NCBI RefSeq assembly: GCF_030272615.1 | Contig: NC_081414.1 | Location: 521,298,185-521,362,184, forward strand | DNA from: Cryptomeria japonica | Lineage: Eukaryota; Streptophyta; Pinopsida; Cupressales; Cupressaceae | Length of the DNA: 64,000 nt | Direction: 5' to 3' | Shown here: in pieces, positions 39,029 to 50,458 of the stretch | How the letters are laid out: every line of letters begins with the position of its first letter | How positions within the stretch are numbered: position 1 is the stretch's first letter | Notes under the pieces: generated by a model | What the model was told of the DNA's origin: nothing | Seen by the model: the letters and a program-made list of their open reading frames with translations, nothing else | Database searches by the model: none | Position numbers and translations under genes: made by a program

Positions 39029-40568
39029 TACACATACCAGAGGTAAATGTTGAAGCACAATACTGAGGGACAGGTTGAGTTGCCAGTGTGTTGGGCGGTT
39101 GGTATAAGTAAAGGAACATAGTGTGTTGGACATAGCGGTAAGAGTTTGTATCGATGAGAAGGTTTGTCGGTTGTTAATAGATTGAACTGACCCTAAATCA
39201 GTGAGCTAGTTGTGTGTCAGTGAATGTTGCCAAATTGACATGGCAATCTGAGCTGAGATGGATACGGACAGTGACGCCATGTAGAGCTGAACTGGCGAAC
39301 ATGCAGAGGTCAATGATGTTTTGTGCTAGTGAGGTTGTTGAGGTTGGTTGATATTAAATGTTGACTATGACAATCATAGGGAGTTACAGGGTTTGTGGAT
39401 CAAGGAAGAATGAACGACAAAGAAAGTTTAGGGAGTCGTTGGTGCCTAGATCAAAGTAAAGAAATTGGATTGCAAAAGCACTTCAAGAAGGAAATAGTTG
39501 GATCCTAAATGTGTCAACTGATTTCAAGGTTGAAGAACTGGGATAGGTTTTCTATGTTTAGCAAATGTGCATTGGAATGATCAAAACACGTGATGTCTTA
39601 TTCTTTAAATGGAGGTGCATGATCTAAGGTGGATTGGATGCAAATTTGGTCAAGAGAAGGAAACCCTAACTGCCCTTACTTTGAATTGATTTTTGGTGGG
39701 AAAGCTCAAGATTAAATATGATGAATTGAGATTGTGATCATTGCTGCTAAAGTGTGAAGGAGTGAGTGAAATTGTTGTCTAAGAGGCAAAGAGATAAATA
39801 TATGAAGTGGTTAAGGGTGAAGATTGTATCAGTAAGAAGGAACAAAGTAAACCAACATAGAGAGAAAAACTGGTGGAGTGAGCATAGAACAAAGAGGTGA
39901 CAAACAAGAAAAATTTGTACCTGATAAAGAGTGATCAAGTGTGAGTTGAATTGGGCAGATAGAGGGAGAGGGGATGTAGCAAATTTAGGATCAGCACCAA
40001 AGAAAATTTGTTGAGTGTGTGGAGAAAACATAGACTGGTAAGGGTGAAACCAACAAACAAAATATTGTATGGTTGCAAAACTTCATTTTCAAGGGAGATC
40101 TCATTTTGTATTTAAATCTTCATATTTCTTTCACTGATTTGCTACCTAGTGTAGGGGTTGTAGCTCCTTTAGGTTGTAGCCTATAAACAGTGTAGGGGTT
40201 AGTGCTCCTTTGAGTTGGTGCTCATAAATCAGGGGTTTGTGCTCCTTGGGTTGGTACCCTAAAATTTGTAATTATATCCTTCATTGTGAGGCTAGATTGG
40301 AGTAGAAGATCTCCAACAGTTATTCTCACCGAGGTTTTCCCACATTGGGTTTTTCTCATACATCATGTGTTATGTGTTGCATCTTCATGTGTTTGTTTTG
40401 TGTTAATCTATTAGATATTTATTCTACACACTTTGTTTGCATATTCTTGGTAACCGATCTGTAGTTTGGTTATTTCATATTGAACCAGTATTGGTTTGAT
40501 TAGGTGAAAAATAGTTTAAATCACTTATTCACCCCCCCAGCTCTCAGTGATCCATTGTGTCTAACAAT

Positions 40569-40580
40569 TGGTATCACAGC
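40569..40580 (+). promoter_or_regulatory. Element C primer-binding site
   Basis: TGGTATCACAGC, one mismatch (C for G) from the tRNA-iMet complement, two bases after the LTR end. A degraded but clearly placed site. Confidence 0.85.
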
Positions 40581-40641
40581 CTAGGTTTCATGTTTTGACA
40601 AAGCATTCTCTAGCTTGGGTTGATCCTGTCAAGTGTTCGCA

Positions 40642-41700
40642 ATGGCACAAAATGAATCTGCCTCCTCAAAAGCCCCTATGTTTGATGGTGTCAACTATGC
40701 CTTTTGGAGAAGAAGAATGGAAACCTATTTGTCCTCTCTAGGTTTTGATGTTTGGATGTCAGTCAAGAATGGCTATATAGTTCCAAATTTTCCTCCTACC
40801 AATCTGGATGCAAAAAGGGAATATGAGAATAATACCAAAGCAAAGAATGTCATTCTTAGTGGTTTGTCTGACAATGAGTTTGTCAAAGTCATGCACTGCT
40901 CATCAGCCAAAGAAACATGGGATAAATTGCAGAAAATATTTGAAGGTTATGCTAAAGTCAATGAGGCCAAGTTATAGACCTTGAGAGCTCAGTTTGAGAG
41001 CTTGAAGATGAGAGACCTTGAGAACTCATTTGCTGCATTACAAAGTACAAATGCCACATGTTATTATTGCAATGAGTTTAGTCACAAGAGTTATGAATGT
41101 AGGAGTAACATGCAAATGTCCTACAAGAATGCCTTGAGTACATCTTATAGTGCTAATGTGAAATTTAATAAGTGTCAAAATTTTGGTCACATAGCAAGGT
41201 ATTGTAAGCTGAGAACTGACAAGCAAAAGTAAACACTATTGGATGAGAAGTTAGAAACAAAACCAAAACACAAAGTGACAGAAGAGGAATTGAAAGAAGA
41301 GAAATAGGTTTGGGTAGAGGAGAAAAACAAGATAGAGTCCAACCTAATTGTGCAGACTGCTCTACATGCTGAAAGGAGGAATCTATGGGTAATTGATAGT
41401 GGTTGCTCAAATCACATAACCAGAGACAAGAAAAAGTTCATCAATCTTGATGATTGGAATGGTGGTTCAGTCTAATTTGGTGACAACTCCTCCATCAAGA
41501 TCAAAGGTTGGGGTACATTGATTATTGATGGTAAGCTCAAGGCTCATGATGTGTACTATGTGGAAGGACTGAAGCATAACCTAATGAGTATAAGTCAGAT
41601 GTGTGATAAAGGGTACAAGTTTACATTTGACTCTACTAGTTGTAAGATAAGAAAATAGAGTACCGATCAAGTTGTGGCAGAAGGAAAGAGGATAGATGGT
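40642..41700 (+). pseudogene. Element C: gag, zinc knuckles and protease, degenerate
   Basis: ATG at 40642 (an earlier in-frame GTG at 40633 is unlikely as a start). Residues 1-110 show FDGVNYAFWRRRMETYL and ETWDKLQKIFEG, the copia gag capsid. TAG at 40975-40977 replaces a probable Gln, and the frame then continues. Soon after, MRDLENSF runs directly into a CYYCNEFSHKSYEC knuckle, so much of the gag C-terminus is deleted. A second knuckle (KCQNFGHIARYC) has lost its first Cys. The protease motif WVIDSGCSNH is intact near 41390-41420. Further stops at 41230 and beyond rule out function. Confidence 0.85.
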
Positions 41701-42833
41701 AATGTCTACAATCTAAAGGAATGATATGAGTCTCAATGCATGATGGGATAGGTTGATGAAAGTTGGTTGTGGCACTAGAGATTAGGCCCTGTAAACTTTG
41801 ATAATTTGGTTAAGATAAGAAAGAACCAGTGTGTGAGAAACATACCTTAGATCATAAAACTGGCAAGCATATTTTGTGATGAATGTGTCAGAGGTAAGCA
41901 AGAAAAGGTTAGCTTTAAAACAAAGGAATATAACACCTCAAGACCTTTGGAGTTGGTACAAATAGACTTATGTGGGCCAACAAGGACAAGAGCATTGTCT
42001 GGTGAAAGGTATTTCATGCTGCTCATAGATGATTACTCAAGAATGACCTGGGTAACCTTCCTACATGATAAGTCACAAGCATTTGAGAGATTCAAGATTT
42101 TTCAGGAAGATGGTAGAAAATGAAAGTGGGTATCGGTTACAATGCTTAAGATCATACTGGGTGGAGAATTTTCTTCCAATGAGTTTGTTGACTACTATGA
42201 GAGACATGGAATCCAAAGACAATATCCAGCTACAAGGACACCTCAGCAAAATGGGGTGGTAGAGAGAAAAAATAGGACAGTGAAGGAGATGGCTAGGACA
42301 ATGTTGAATGAGGCCAACATACCAGATATATACTGGAAGGAAGTAGTTCATACTGTATTCTACACATTAAACTGGGTATAGTTAAGAGTGAATAGTAGAA
42401 TAACTCCTTATGAGTTATGGTATGAAAGGAAACCATCACTCAAACACTTCAGAGTGTTTGGAAGTAAGTGTTTCATCAAAAGGGATGTTGATGGATTAGG
42501 AAATTTCGATTCCCAGAGTGATAAAAGAATATTCTTGGGATACTCAACCAATAGTAAAGCCTACAAATGCTACAACAAGAGATTGAGAAAGGTGGTTGAG
42601 AATGTGAGAATAGATGAAGACTCACATAGAGGAAAATCTACACTGACACCTTACATTGATGATTTAGATGTTGAATATGAAGAACAATCTAACAATGGAC
42701 CAATAGAAGATGCACCAAAAAATATCTCCAACTGGTATGTGCAGAGGAATCATCTAGAAGAACAGATCATAGGAGATAGGAATGAAGGTGTGCAGACCAA
42801 AAGGAGATTAGCCCGAGAAAGTGAGTAGGTAAA
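41701..42833 (+). pseudogene. Element C: integrase and linker, degenerate
   Basis: GAG-pre-integrase remnants (SWLWH, NFDNLVKI) are followed by the integrase core: VQIDLCGP with catalytic Asp intact, MLLIDDYSRMTWVTFL, then PQQNGVVERKNRTVKEMA with catalytic Glu intact (42142-42381). Two closely spaced frameshifts near 42105 and 42165 destroy the LRSD motif that holds the second Asp. A stop at 42379-42381 precedes the 146-codon frame 42388-42828 (ELWYERKPSLKHFRVFGSKC, usual after the copia core). Solo LTR G interrupts the linker to RT. Confidence 0.88.
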
Positions 42834-45317
42834 TGTGAGGCCTCACCTCGACTCAGTCTGACATTCTGTGGAATTTATATTTTAGACTATTATGGATACT
42901 TTATTTTGATGCATTTTGAGACTTAGAACTTTTATGATTTCAGGATTTGGATAACATTTCTATGATTTGATGATTTACTTACATGCTTTATGAGATAGAA
43001 CACTACATGATTATTAGATAGAATGATATTGCAATGATAGATGTCGTTATTGAATTTGCAGGACTTTACTCTGAATATAGAACTATGATGTATGTTTAGT
43101 TTATGTGAATTGGGATGAAAATTGCTTATGTGAATTTGCTTGACAAAGATGTATTTGATCTGTGCAGATGAAAATTGTATGCAAATGATGATGTGCATTG
43201 TTATATTATTGAATTATATTATATTTGGATATTTGGAAGTACTAATGTGTAAATTGAGATGCGCAGGAAATTACCATGTGACCATGGAAAATTACGGAGA
43301 ATCAAACCTAGACTTATGTATGTTCGTAAAGCCAGGGTTTGTCTATTTGGAGAGACAACACCCCGTTTGTGTCGTATTTTATTCGTAACAGTATATGCTG
43401 CATGAGTGTTAAGTGTTAATTAAATTTTAATATGTAAAAACCTCAAGAGACAATTTCATGTTTTATTTTTGTAAAAGTATTTTATTAGTGTCACTTGACA
43501 CGTGTGTATTTAAATTTAAATATTTTAGTTTGTCTCTTGGTGGGAAAGTGTTTAATTATAATTAATCTTAAATAAAATAATGTGTTGTCAAAAATATTTT
43601 GGGAATATAATATTTGGGGTGGTCAACTTATGTTTGACCCGAAAGTAAACTTCAGAGGGGTTTAAAATGGGTTAAATGAACACCTAGGGGTAGTTTAATA
43701 GGGTTTCCTAAAGCCCATAAGGTATACCTAGGGGTTAGGGGTAATTTTAGGCAAGTTTCTACTTTATAATGATCTTTTTAACGCTTTAAAAATTGGTTTT
43801 TTTGAGTTGAGCGAAAATTGAAAATTGAAGTTAAATCAAATCAAGTTTTTTCCTTTTGGAAGGAGAGTCTTTTTGCATTTTGCTTTCTTTCTTCTTTTTG
43901 GTTTTTTTTAGAATCCTGTGAGAACTCAGAGAGTGAGCTTCTTAAGGAAGATTTTTGGGAATAGCAGGGTAATCACCCATTCTCCATTTTTGGAGACAGA
44001 AGAAAATTTGTAAAAGAAAATAAGGTTATGGAATAGAGAAAATTGAATAAGGGTAGAAGGAAAAAGAATTGTGGATTGGGCATCTCTTCATCAGATATCA
44101 TAATAACCTTTGGGCAGATTAAGGTTGGTTTCAATTTTTACTTTTAATAACTTCTTCTTGTTCATGTCTGGAAGTTTGTTGGCGTAAGAAATCTGTATTC
44201 TTGGAAGTTTATGTTTGAGAATCTTTTGATATTTTGTTTTATGAATTGATGTGTTTTGGGAGTTTTCTCAAGATCTCTTACTCTTGGGAGAGAATAGGAT
44301 CTTGAGGGTGGTAGCAGTGACAGCCCTCGAGTGAGAGACTCTCTTTTGAGAGCGATCACAAGGGATCTTTGTGTGACCCTTGCTGCATGGCCTGTTTGTG
44401 CAATGGGGGTCATAAGGAGGGTTATAAGGCTAGAATGCCTTTGGGGGGCATAAGGATTAAGGGGTTGAGAATTCTTGATATTTTATTGTGCCATGAGGTG
44501 GCTTCTTGTTGTATCATACTTGCAGTTCTCCTCAGGGTATTTGGTCCACTACCACCCTTTGAAAATGTTCATCACCAAAGTGTGGTGCTGTGAAAGCCAG
44601 GTTGGGAATGTGTCTGGAATATCTGTAAGCTTTGCTTTCTATGTGTTTGCCTGTTTGTTACCCGTCTAGGAATTGGTTCTCCGAGCTCGGGGGTGGCTAC
44701 CAGTTAGCCTAGGCTGGGAGGTGAGCACTCCGTGGTCATTTGTGTGTTTTCTATTATGCAGGAAATTCAGAAGAAAGAGAATAGGAACCATGAAAGAGAT
44801 ACAGAAGATTGTTATTGAAGATACTTGAATTCAGTTGCAGATGTTGTTTTAAGTTGTTATAGAAATATGTCTCTTTCATAGAAAAAGAGAAGCTAGTTGT
44901 AAAATTTGGAAGTAGACTTGAAGTTTTATTATTTGACTATTCAGAGAAAACATTCTGTAAATTGGTAGGATATCTTAGAAGATGTATTAAAAAAAAATAA
45001 AAATAGCTTGTTATTTCTACTTCTGGTTTATTTGGAAAAAAGAAAAGTTAATTTGGGTTGCATGCAAAGCTTCTTGTATTATGGAAAGGAATAAAAGAAT
45101 TGTTTACATTTAGATTTTACCTATATTTTTACTTGAGGCAAAAAAGAAGTTTATATATACTGAAAGATTTTAAGTATTTAAAATGGAAAAAGTTGTTTTA
45201 TTTGAATATTTTATTAGAAAAAAAAAATCAATGAATTTGTTTATTTCCAGAAAAAAGTATAATGTATCTTTGAATAGTGTTCTAAATTGTATTTTAGATA
45301 ACATTGATTTAGAAGCT

Positions 45318-45348
<31 letters not shown>

Positions 45349-46732
45349 AAATTTGATTTAACTTTATTTTTTTTCCCTTTATTAAAATTAGCTTAAAAAT
45401 TTTGCATGTAATTTTCTCTTTTAAAAAAATTTATATAAATATATATTGAAATAAATTTCATCTTTTTAACTATGATTATAAAAGTTAAGTAAATATAAAT
45501 ATATACATATATATATATATATAAATATATATATATTTATATATATATATATATATATATAAATATATATATTTATATATATATATATATATAAATATAT
45601 ATATTTATATATATTTATATATATATATATAAATATATATATTTATATATATATATATTTTTATATATTATATTTTTTAAAAAAAAATTTAAAAAAAAAA
45701 ATATGTTTTGGGTCCCCGCAGACTCCACTGTGTGTACGCACAGTGGACGGCCGCACGGCGCCCACTGTGTGCACACACAGTGGAGCCGCTTGTGGCTCCC
45801 ACTGTGTGGCCACACAGTGGGGAGCCGCTAGCGGCGCCCACTGTGTGGGCACACAGTGGTGCCGCGGCGCCACTGTGAGCTCGCACAGTGGTGCGCACGG
45901 CCAGCCCGCCTCCCAAACTCCCGTGACCTGCGATAAAATGGTTCCATGGCCGCCAAGGGTTTCGGCCCAGCCAAAAATATTGACTATTAAAAAAATATAT
46001 ATATGGTTTAAAACCCTAGCCGAATGGGGCTAGGGCAAGTTGTTATTAAAAATAAATAAGTTAATTAGATTAGATAATATATAAGTGGGGAGATTAGAAC
46101 CCTAATTAGGGTTGGGGGAAATATGAAACAATATTTAGGAAGATATAATGTTTTTTTTTAAATTTAGAATTAAAATATTTGTCATTTATGCAAAATATAT
46201 AATATATATATATATGTATCCATATATATATATGGGTATATATATATGTAAATATATGTATCCATATATATATATGGGTATATATATATGTATATATATG
46301 AATTTTTGAGTATTTTGAATAAGTAATTAAATTATAAATATATAAATATATGCATATTCAAATATGTATATATGTATATATTTATATAATCCTGATTTTA
46401 ATTTGGGATAAATTATAAAGAGAAATATAAAAGAATTGAAAAGACTATATAGTCTTATGGGAGAATAAGTTAAATTTTTCACTCCTATTTCCTTTAGTTT
46501 GATTTACTTAATAAACCTATTGGCTAGATATCTCTTGGAGATAGAATTAAATCAGTAGGTTCTCCGCAATTAAAATTTAACAATTTATCGATGCTTAGTT
46601 CGTTTCAGAATTAACTCGAATTTAATAATGGAAATTTCATTAACGTTGTCGCAAGAGTGAACTTGTTAATTAATTTAGTATGTTTTTTTAAAAAAATTTG
46701 TTCCGTTTTTGCCCTAAATTTTGGGCATGATA
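42834..46732 (+). mobile_element. Solo LTR G (3,899 bp), E-family gypsy
   Basis: Starts TGTGAGGCCTC and ends GGGCATGATA, flanked on both sides by GTAAA (42829-42833 and 46733-46737). The end is TA where CA is expected, probably one C-to-T change. Large blocks match the E LTR, for example 43255-43405 with E 11895-12050, and 44257-44750 with E 13005-13490. It has a five-hairpin array (45725-45891), a CCCTAGCC/GGCTAGGG hairpin (46014-46035), AT-rich repeats at 45497-45668 and 46195-46300, and the terminal TGCCC/GGGCA hairpin. No internal domain remains, so it arose by LTR-LTR recombination or is a solo relic. It splits C's pol between integrase and RT. Confidence 0.93.
45725..45891. repeat. Five-hairpin CACTGTG array in solo LTR G
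   Basis: Perfect 8-6-8 hairpins CCACTGTG-N6-CACAGTGG start at 45725, 45762, 45799, 45838 and 45870. Loops are TGTACG, TGCACA, TGGCCA, TGGGCA and AGCTCG. Every arm is intact, although the rest of this LTR has diverged strongly from E. Confidence 0.95.
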
Positions 46733-46737
46733 GTAAA

Positions 46738-46935
46738 TTCTTGCCTCATGACTGAAGTAGAGCCCAAAACTTTTGATGAAGCTAGCAAAAGTGAGAAGTG
46801 GGTAGATGCCATGGATGAAGAGTTGAGACAAATTGAGAAAAATCAAACTTGGGAACTTGTTCTTAGACCAGAAGACAAGAATTTCATGGCTATCAAATGG
46901 TTCTCTTGGAACAAGATGAATGAAGAAGGTAAGAT
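46738..46935 (+). pseudogene. Element C: RT N-terminal fragment
   Basis: Immediately after G and its TSD, copia RT begins: PKTFDEASKSEKWVDAMDEE, then TWELVLRPEDKN and a degraded MAIKWFSWNKMNEEGKIV. This continues the pol frame broken by G, proving that G landed in C. The frame stops where element F starts at 46936; RT catalytic and RNase H regions are not in the window. Confidence 0.88.
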
Positions 46936-47342
46936 TGTTAGGTCCCTAATCTGATTAGGATCTATGACTATTACATAAGAATGCTTATAACAATTACATA
47001 AGTTAATTCAAAGCATACATAAGCAAATTAACATGATTAAAATACTTAAATGAACAAAGCATATTAAAGATGATGATAGAAAGAAAAGAGAGAAAAATAG
47101 ATAGAAGAGCAAACACAATTGATAACGAATTTTGTCCAAATGGAGTACGTCTCTGGGTCCTACTCCAATAGGGGGACCGATTTGATTACTCCAAGAAATC
47201 AATTACAAATGTTTACAAAAACTATTCCCTTCAAGCACATTAGTATTTAACCTCCAACATGCAGAAATAACAACAAACTCTTCAACATAGCATCTCCTTC
47301 CCATCACTTGGATACCTCAAAAAGGCCTATTACCTCCTTTTA
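46936..47342. mobile_element. Element F: left part of an unclassified LTR element
   Basis: C's RT breaks at TGTTAGGTCCC, which has a TG start and follows AAGAT (possible TSD, 46931-46935). The 407 bp up to J's LTR are non-coding and AT-rich. A patch near 47123-47185 (ATGGAGTACGTCTCTGGGTCC...CTC) resembles one in D's LTR at 6048-6110, which hints at a minus-oriented gypsy LTR. The family is not settled, because J cuts it and the rest lies outside. Confidence 0.5.
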
Positions 47343-48521
47343 TGTTACTACTTATTAAGTTGCCATTAGTTTTATATCCAAAGTCATTCTATATAGTCTA
47401 GTCGGTTACTACTACCGAAACATTCAGTCAGTATGCACAGAGTAGTCGATTATAGAAAAAAGTATTCACAGAGCCTTGTATACACCGAGCTGTCTACCGA
47501 GCAACACTGTATGTCTACAGAGTAGTAATAATGGTACACCGAGTTGATATACACCAAGTGAAATGTTTTACCAGATTCATTGAACCTAGACACTTGTGTG
47601 GAAATGTGTTACACGATCGAGGAGCAAAAGAACTATTATTGCATTGGAAATTGCACTTAAGGATTGTGTATGATTTTGAGGTCATCTAAACAATGAAATA
47701 TTTTGTATGGTTATTCATTTGATAAATCATGTTTGTAAGATCGAAGCAATGAACCAGATCACTGACATAAGAGATCTATTTATACAGCATGGATTAAGAT
47801 CAGATAGAGATATATAGAGGTGTATGAAGCAAGACATGTGTGATACATAAGAAAGCACTGAGTGTTATGACTATCAGAGACATAGAGGTCACCAAGAAGG
47901 ATTTTAGAGAACAGTCAAAGAACAGAGTAAATAGAAGGGTTTACTAAGTTATTCTATGGGTTACTAAGGTATGCTATAAGCAAGGTAATCTTATTTTGAC
48001 CACATAGAATCTGCTATAACATTTCAGATGTAAAGTTGCAAATATTTGTAAAGATTTTATTGTAGTATTTTGAAGTTGTAAGAGAAACCTTTAATAGGGT
48101 AAAAGACTCTAACAAAGTCTATAAATTGCAAAGCCTTTAACCAGGTGCAACATTTAGAAAAAGTGTTGTAAAATCCTTTAGCAAGGTATATCTAATGATC
48201 TTGATACTCCTAATAGGTTAAGCTATCAAAAATAGTTGAACATGTAGCTCTAACCGAGCACTCTTTATTATTGCAGTAGTGAAGTTGTGGGTGCCATCCC
48301 CACTGCAGTTTTTCTCTCTAACCAAGAGTTTCTGTGTAACCAAAATATATGTGTTATGGAGTGAATCATGTATGATTGTTATTTATTTATTTTAGCTTTA
48401 TGTTATGTTACAATGGCTTTTGGTTTATGCATAACAATAAAGATATTGTTGGTAAAAGGATTTGAAGTAATGATTCACCCCTCCCCTCTCGGTACATTAT
48501 ATTTCCATATTGGGCCTAACA
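47343..48521 (+). mobile_element. Element J: 5' LTR (1,179 bp)
   Basis: Starts TGTTACTACTTATTAAG and ends GGCCTAACA, two bases before the primer-binding site. Its first about 195 bp match 54216-54415 with roughly 15 differences. ACCGAG-type words recur in the first 250 bp. GTGGGTGCCATCC...TTTTTCTCTC and GATTCACCCCTCCCCTCTC near the end are the copia LTR modules. The left TSD should be TTTTA (47338-47342). Confidence 0.88.
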
Positions 48522-48523
48522 AT

Positions 48524-48535
48524 TGGTATCAGAGC
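48524..48535 (+). promoter_or_regulatory. Element J primer-binding site (tRNA-iMet)
   Basis: Perfect TGGTATCAGAGC, two bases after the LTR end. Confidence 0.95.
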
Positions 48536-48583
48536 TTGAATCTTGGAAAAGGTTTTAATGGCCTAAAGAAAAAGATCTTATCA

Positions 48584-49855
48584 ATGGAAGGCTATAAACA
48601 ATCTTGGAGAATTGTGTATTTTCAAGAAGAGTTGGATCATGCTAATCAAGTGATTGCAGACATGCAAAGACAAATGCAAAAATCATTGAAATTTAGAAGA
48701 AGATTATTTGATGATTTACAGGACTCTCAAGAACTAGTGGAACAAATTGAAACATCATCTAAGAACAGTATATCTGAAGAGACTGAAGAGATAATTGGAG
48801 AACTGAAAGAAAAGAACAAAGTACTGATTGATCAGCTAAAAGCAATGAAAAGAGGACATGAACATTTCACCACACAGATGATTGAGAATCTTGATGCATT
48901 AAGGATAGCCGAGGAGAAAGTAAGAGATCTAGAAAGAGAAAAACAATAGCTTGAAGCATTAGTATCTGAAAATAATGATGGAATCACAAGGTTAACTAGA
49001 ATTCAAAGTAATCTGTAAGATCAATTGGGTTATGCACATCATGAAGCAAATCTGAAGGATAATGAGAATCAAGCATTGAAGTTTGAAGTATCAAGATTGA
49101 CCGATGAACTTGAAACAAAGAAGAAATCCAAAGAAACACTGAAGAAGAGTTATGAAGCATCAAAAATGTTGGATGAGCAACTGAATACAAGAAAACCCAA
49201 CAAAGAAGTAGGACTCAATTACAAAGGAAAAGACTCCACTGAGAAGGGAATCCACACTACCGAGAGAGGATAATCATCAAAGCAAGCTGGAAACAAGAAG
49301 AACATCAAAGAAAAGAAGCCTATTTGAAACTACTATGGAAATCAAGGTCATACTGCTAACTTGTGCCAAATCAGAAAAGGTAAGCAACCAAATGTCACTA
49401 AGTCTAATGATTATTGTAATAATTGCAATAAGTATGGTCACACATCTAACCAATGTAGGACAAAGTCTATTAGCAATTATCAGAAGGCAAAATTCAAAGG
49501 ATTTTGTAAAAACTGCAATAGATATGGACATAGTATCGAGAAGTGTTGGTTTAAGCAAAAAAACTATATGTGGTCTGCACACCGAGCAAATGCTAGAGGT
49601 TACCGAACTCACACAGATCCTTACCGACAGTATTCTGCAGTACCATGGGACTACAATACAAGGATATGGTGTGAATGTTGTGGAAGATATGGACATATAA
49701 GTGCCAAGTATTTTATAAGGTTTGGAATGAACAACCGAAGATCATGGAGAAATCCTAGTATGGCATGTTTTCATTGTCACAAAGTTGGACACTTGGCTAG
49801 AGATTGCAAAGATCAACCTAGAGGAATCACTAAGGAAATAAAAGGCAAATTATAG
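48584..49855 (+). pseudogene. Element J ORF1: gag-like, coiled coil plus zinc-knuckle cluster
   Basis: One reading frame of about 424 codons starts at ATG 48584 and stays in register throughout. Internal stops are at 48947 (TAG), about 49016 (TAA), 49271 (TAA) and 49325 (TGA). The first 220 residues are charged and heptad-rich, probably a long coiled coil; no UBN2-type capsid block is visible. Then comes a cluster of CCHC knuckles: a degenerate YYGNQGHTANLC, CNNCNKYGHTSNQC, CKNCNRYGHSIEKC, CECCGRYGHISAK(Y) with the last Cys lost, and CFHCHKVGHLARDC. Such clusters bind nucleic acid. SIRE/Maximus-type copia gag also combines coiled coil and several knuckles, so J may derive from that branch. 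No protease follows. Confidence 0.8.
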
Positions 49856-50458
49856 ATGATTTGGAGAAAGAAGGAAATTGTGTCAAATGAAGAAAGAACC
49901 TTACCTACCAAGTTAGGTGCACCTATTCCAAATTAATTGGTAAAGGTATGAAGGGACTGCATTCTTTCAAAGGTTAAATCTTAATAGTTCCTATTCTATC
50001 ATGTACTTAATTCAAAAAAATTTGCATAGCTAAAGATGCATTAAGAAATGTGAAATTTTATCAAGTCTTTTTGTGCACTAGTCAAGTCGGTAAATTTAGG
50101 AAGCCTATCTAGTCGATAAACATAGGAAGTCTAGTTAGCCGATAAAAGCATAAAAAGGAAAGGTAAATTGGTTTAAGGGAACCAAGTGCATTTAATGTCT
50201 TTTGACCTAACTGCATGAAGCTCAATAAGGTATATTGTGTACTTAAAAGCTTTTACATGGTCATTTCACACTTACCAAGTTTTCAAGAAAGCAGAGCAAA
50301 GAAAATCAAAGATGATCAAACCACCTCCCAAGCAAATTTCAAGGTATTTACACATCGATCTCAAGCATTTCTTAGAGCTAGCTACAGGGAAATATCAGTT
50401 GTGATTATCTACTTTATATTTGTTTTCTGTTTGAAAGACTTCGAACCCTAAAAATCTT
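49856..50458 (+). other. Element J spacer between ORF1 and ORF2
   Basis: About 600 bp without protease, integrase or RT motifs. A 78-codon frame at 50215-50451 lies in another register and has no recognisable content. Repeated AGTCGATAAA-like words occur near 50090-50150. An autonomous copia element would have more than 3 kb of pol here, so this may be the deletion scar. Confidence 0.6.

Larger units (their letters stand above)
37265..40566 (+). mobile_element. Element C: copia 5' LTR, interrupted by fragment H
   Basis: Starts TGTTGGCATTGAG with a following TTGTCATTGTTGTCAA, close to the LTR starts of L and A. It ends GTGTCTAACA, two bases before the primer-binding site. Without H (37556-39028) and one copy of its 25-bp flank, it is about 1.8 kb. 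Near its end are GAGGTTTTCCC...GGGTTTTTCTC and TTCACCCCCCCAGCTCTCAG, the shared copia LTR modules. It interrupts B's gag, with expected TSD TTCAC (37260-37264). Confidence 0.82.

Noticed and set aside
48368-48583. ORF1 of element J starting at 48368, upstream of the primer site
   Set aside because: The first part would be encoded by the LTR and the primer-binding site itself. ATG 48584 after the primer site is the plausible start.
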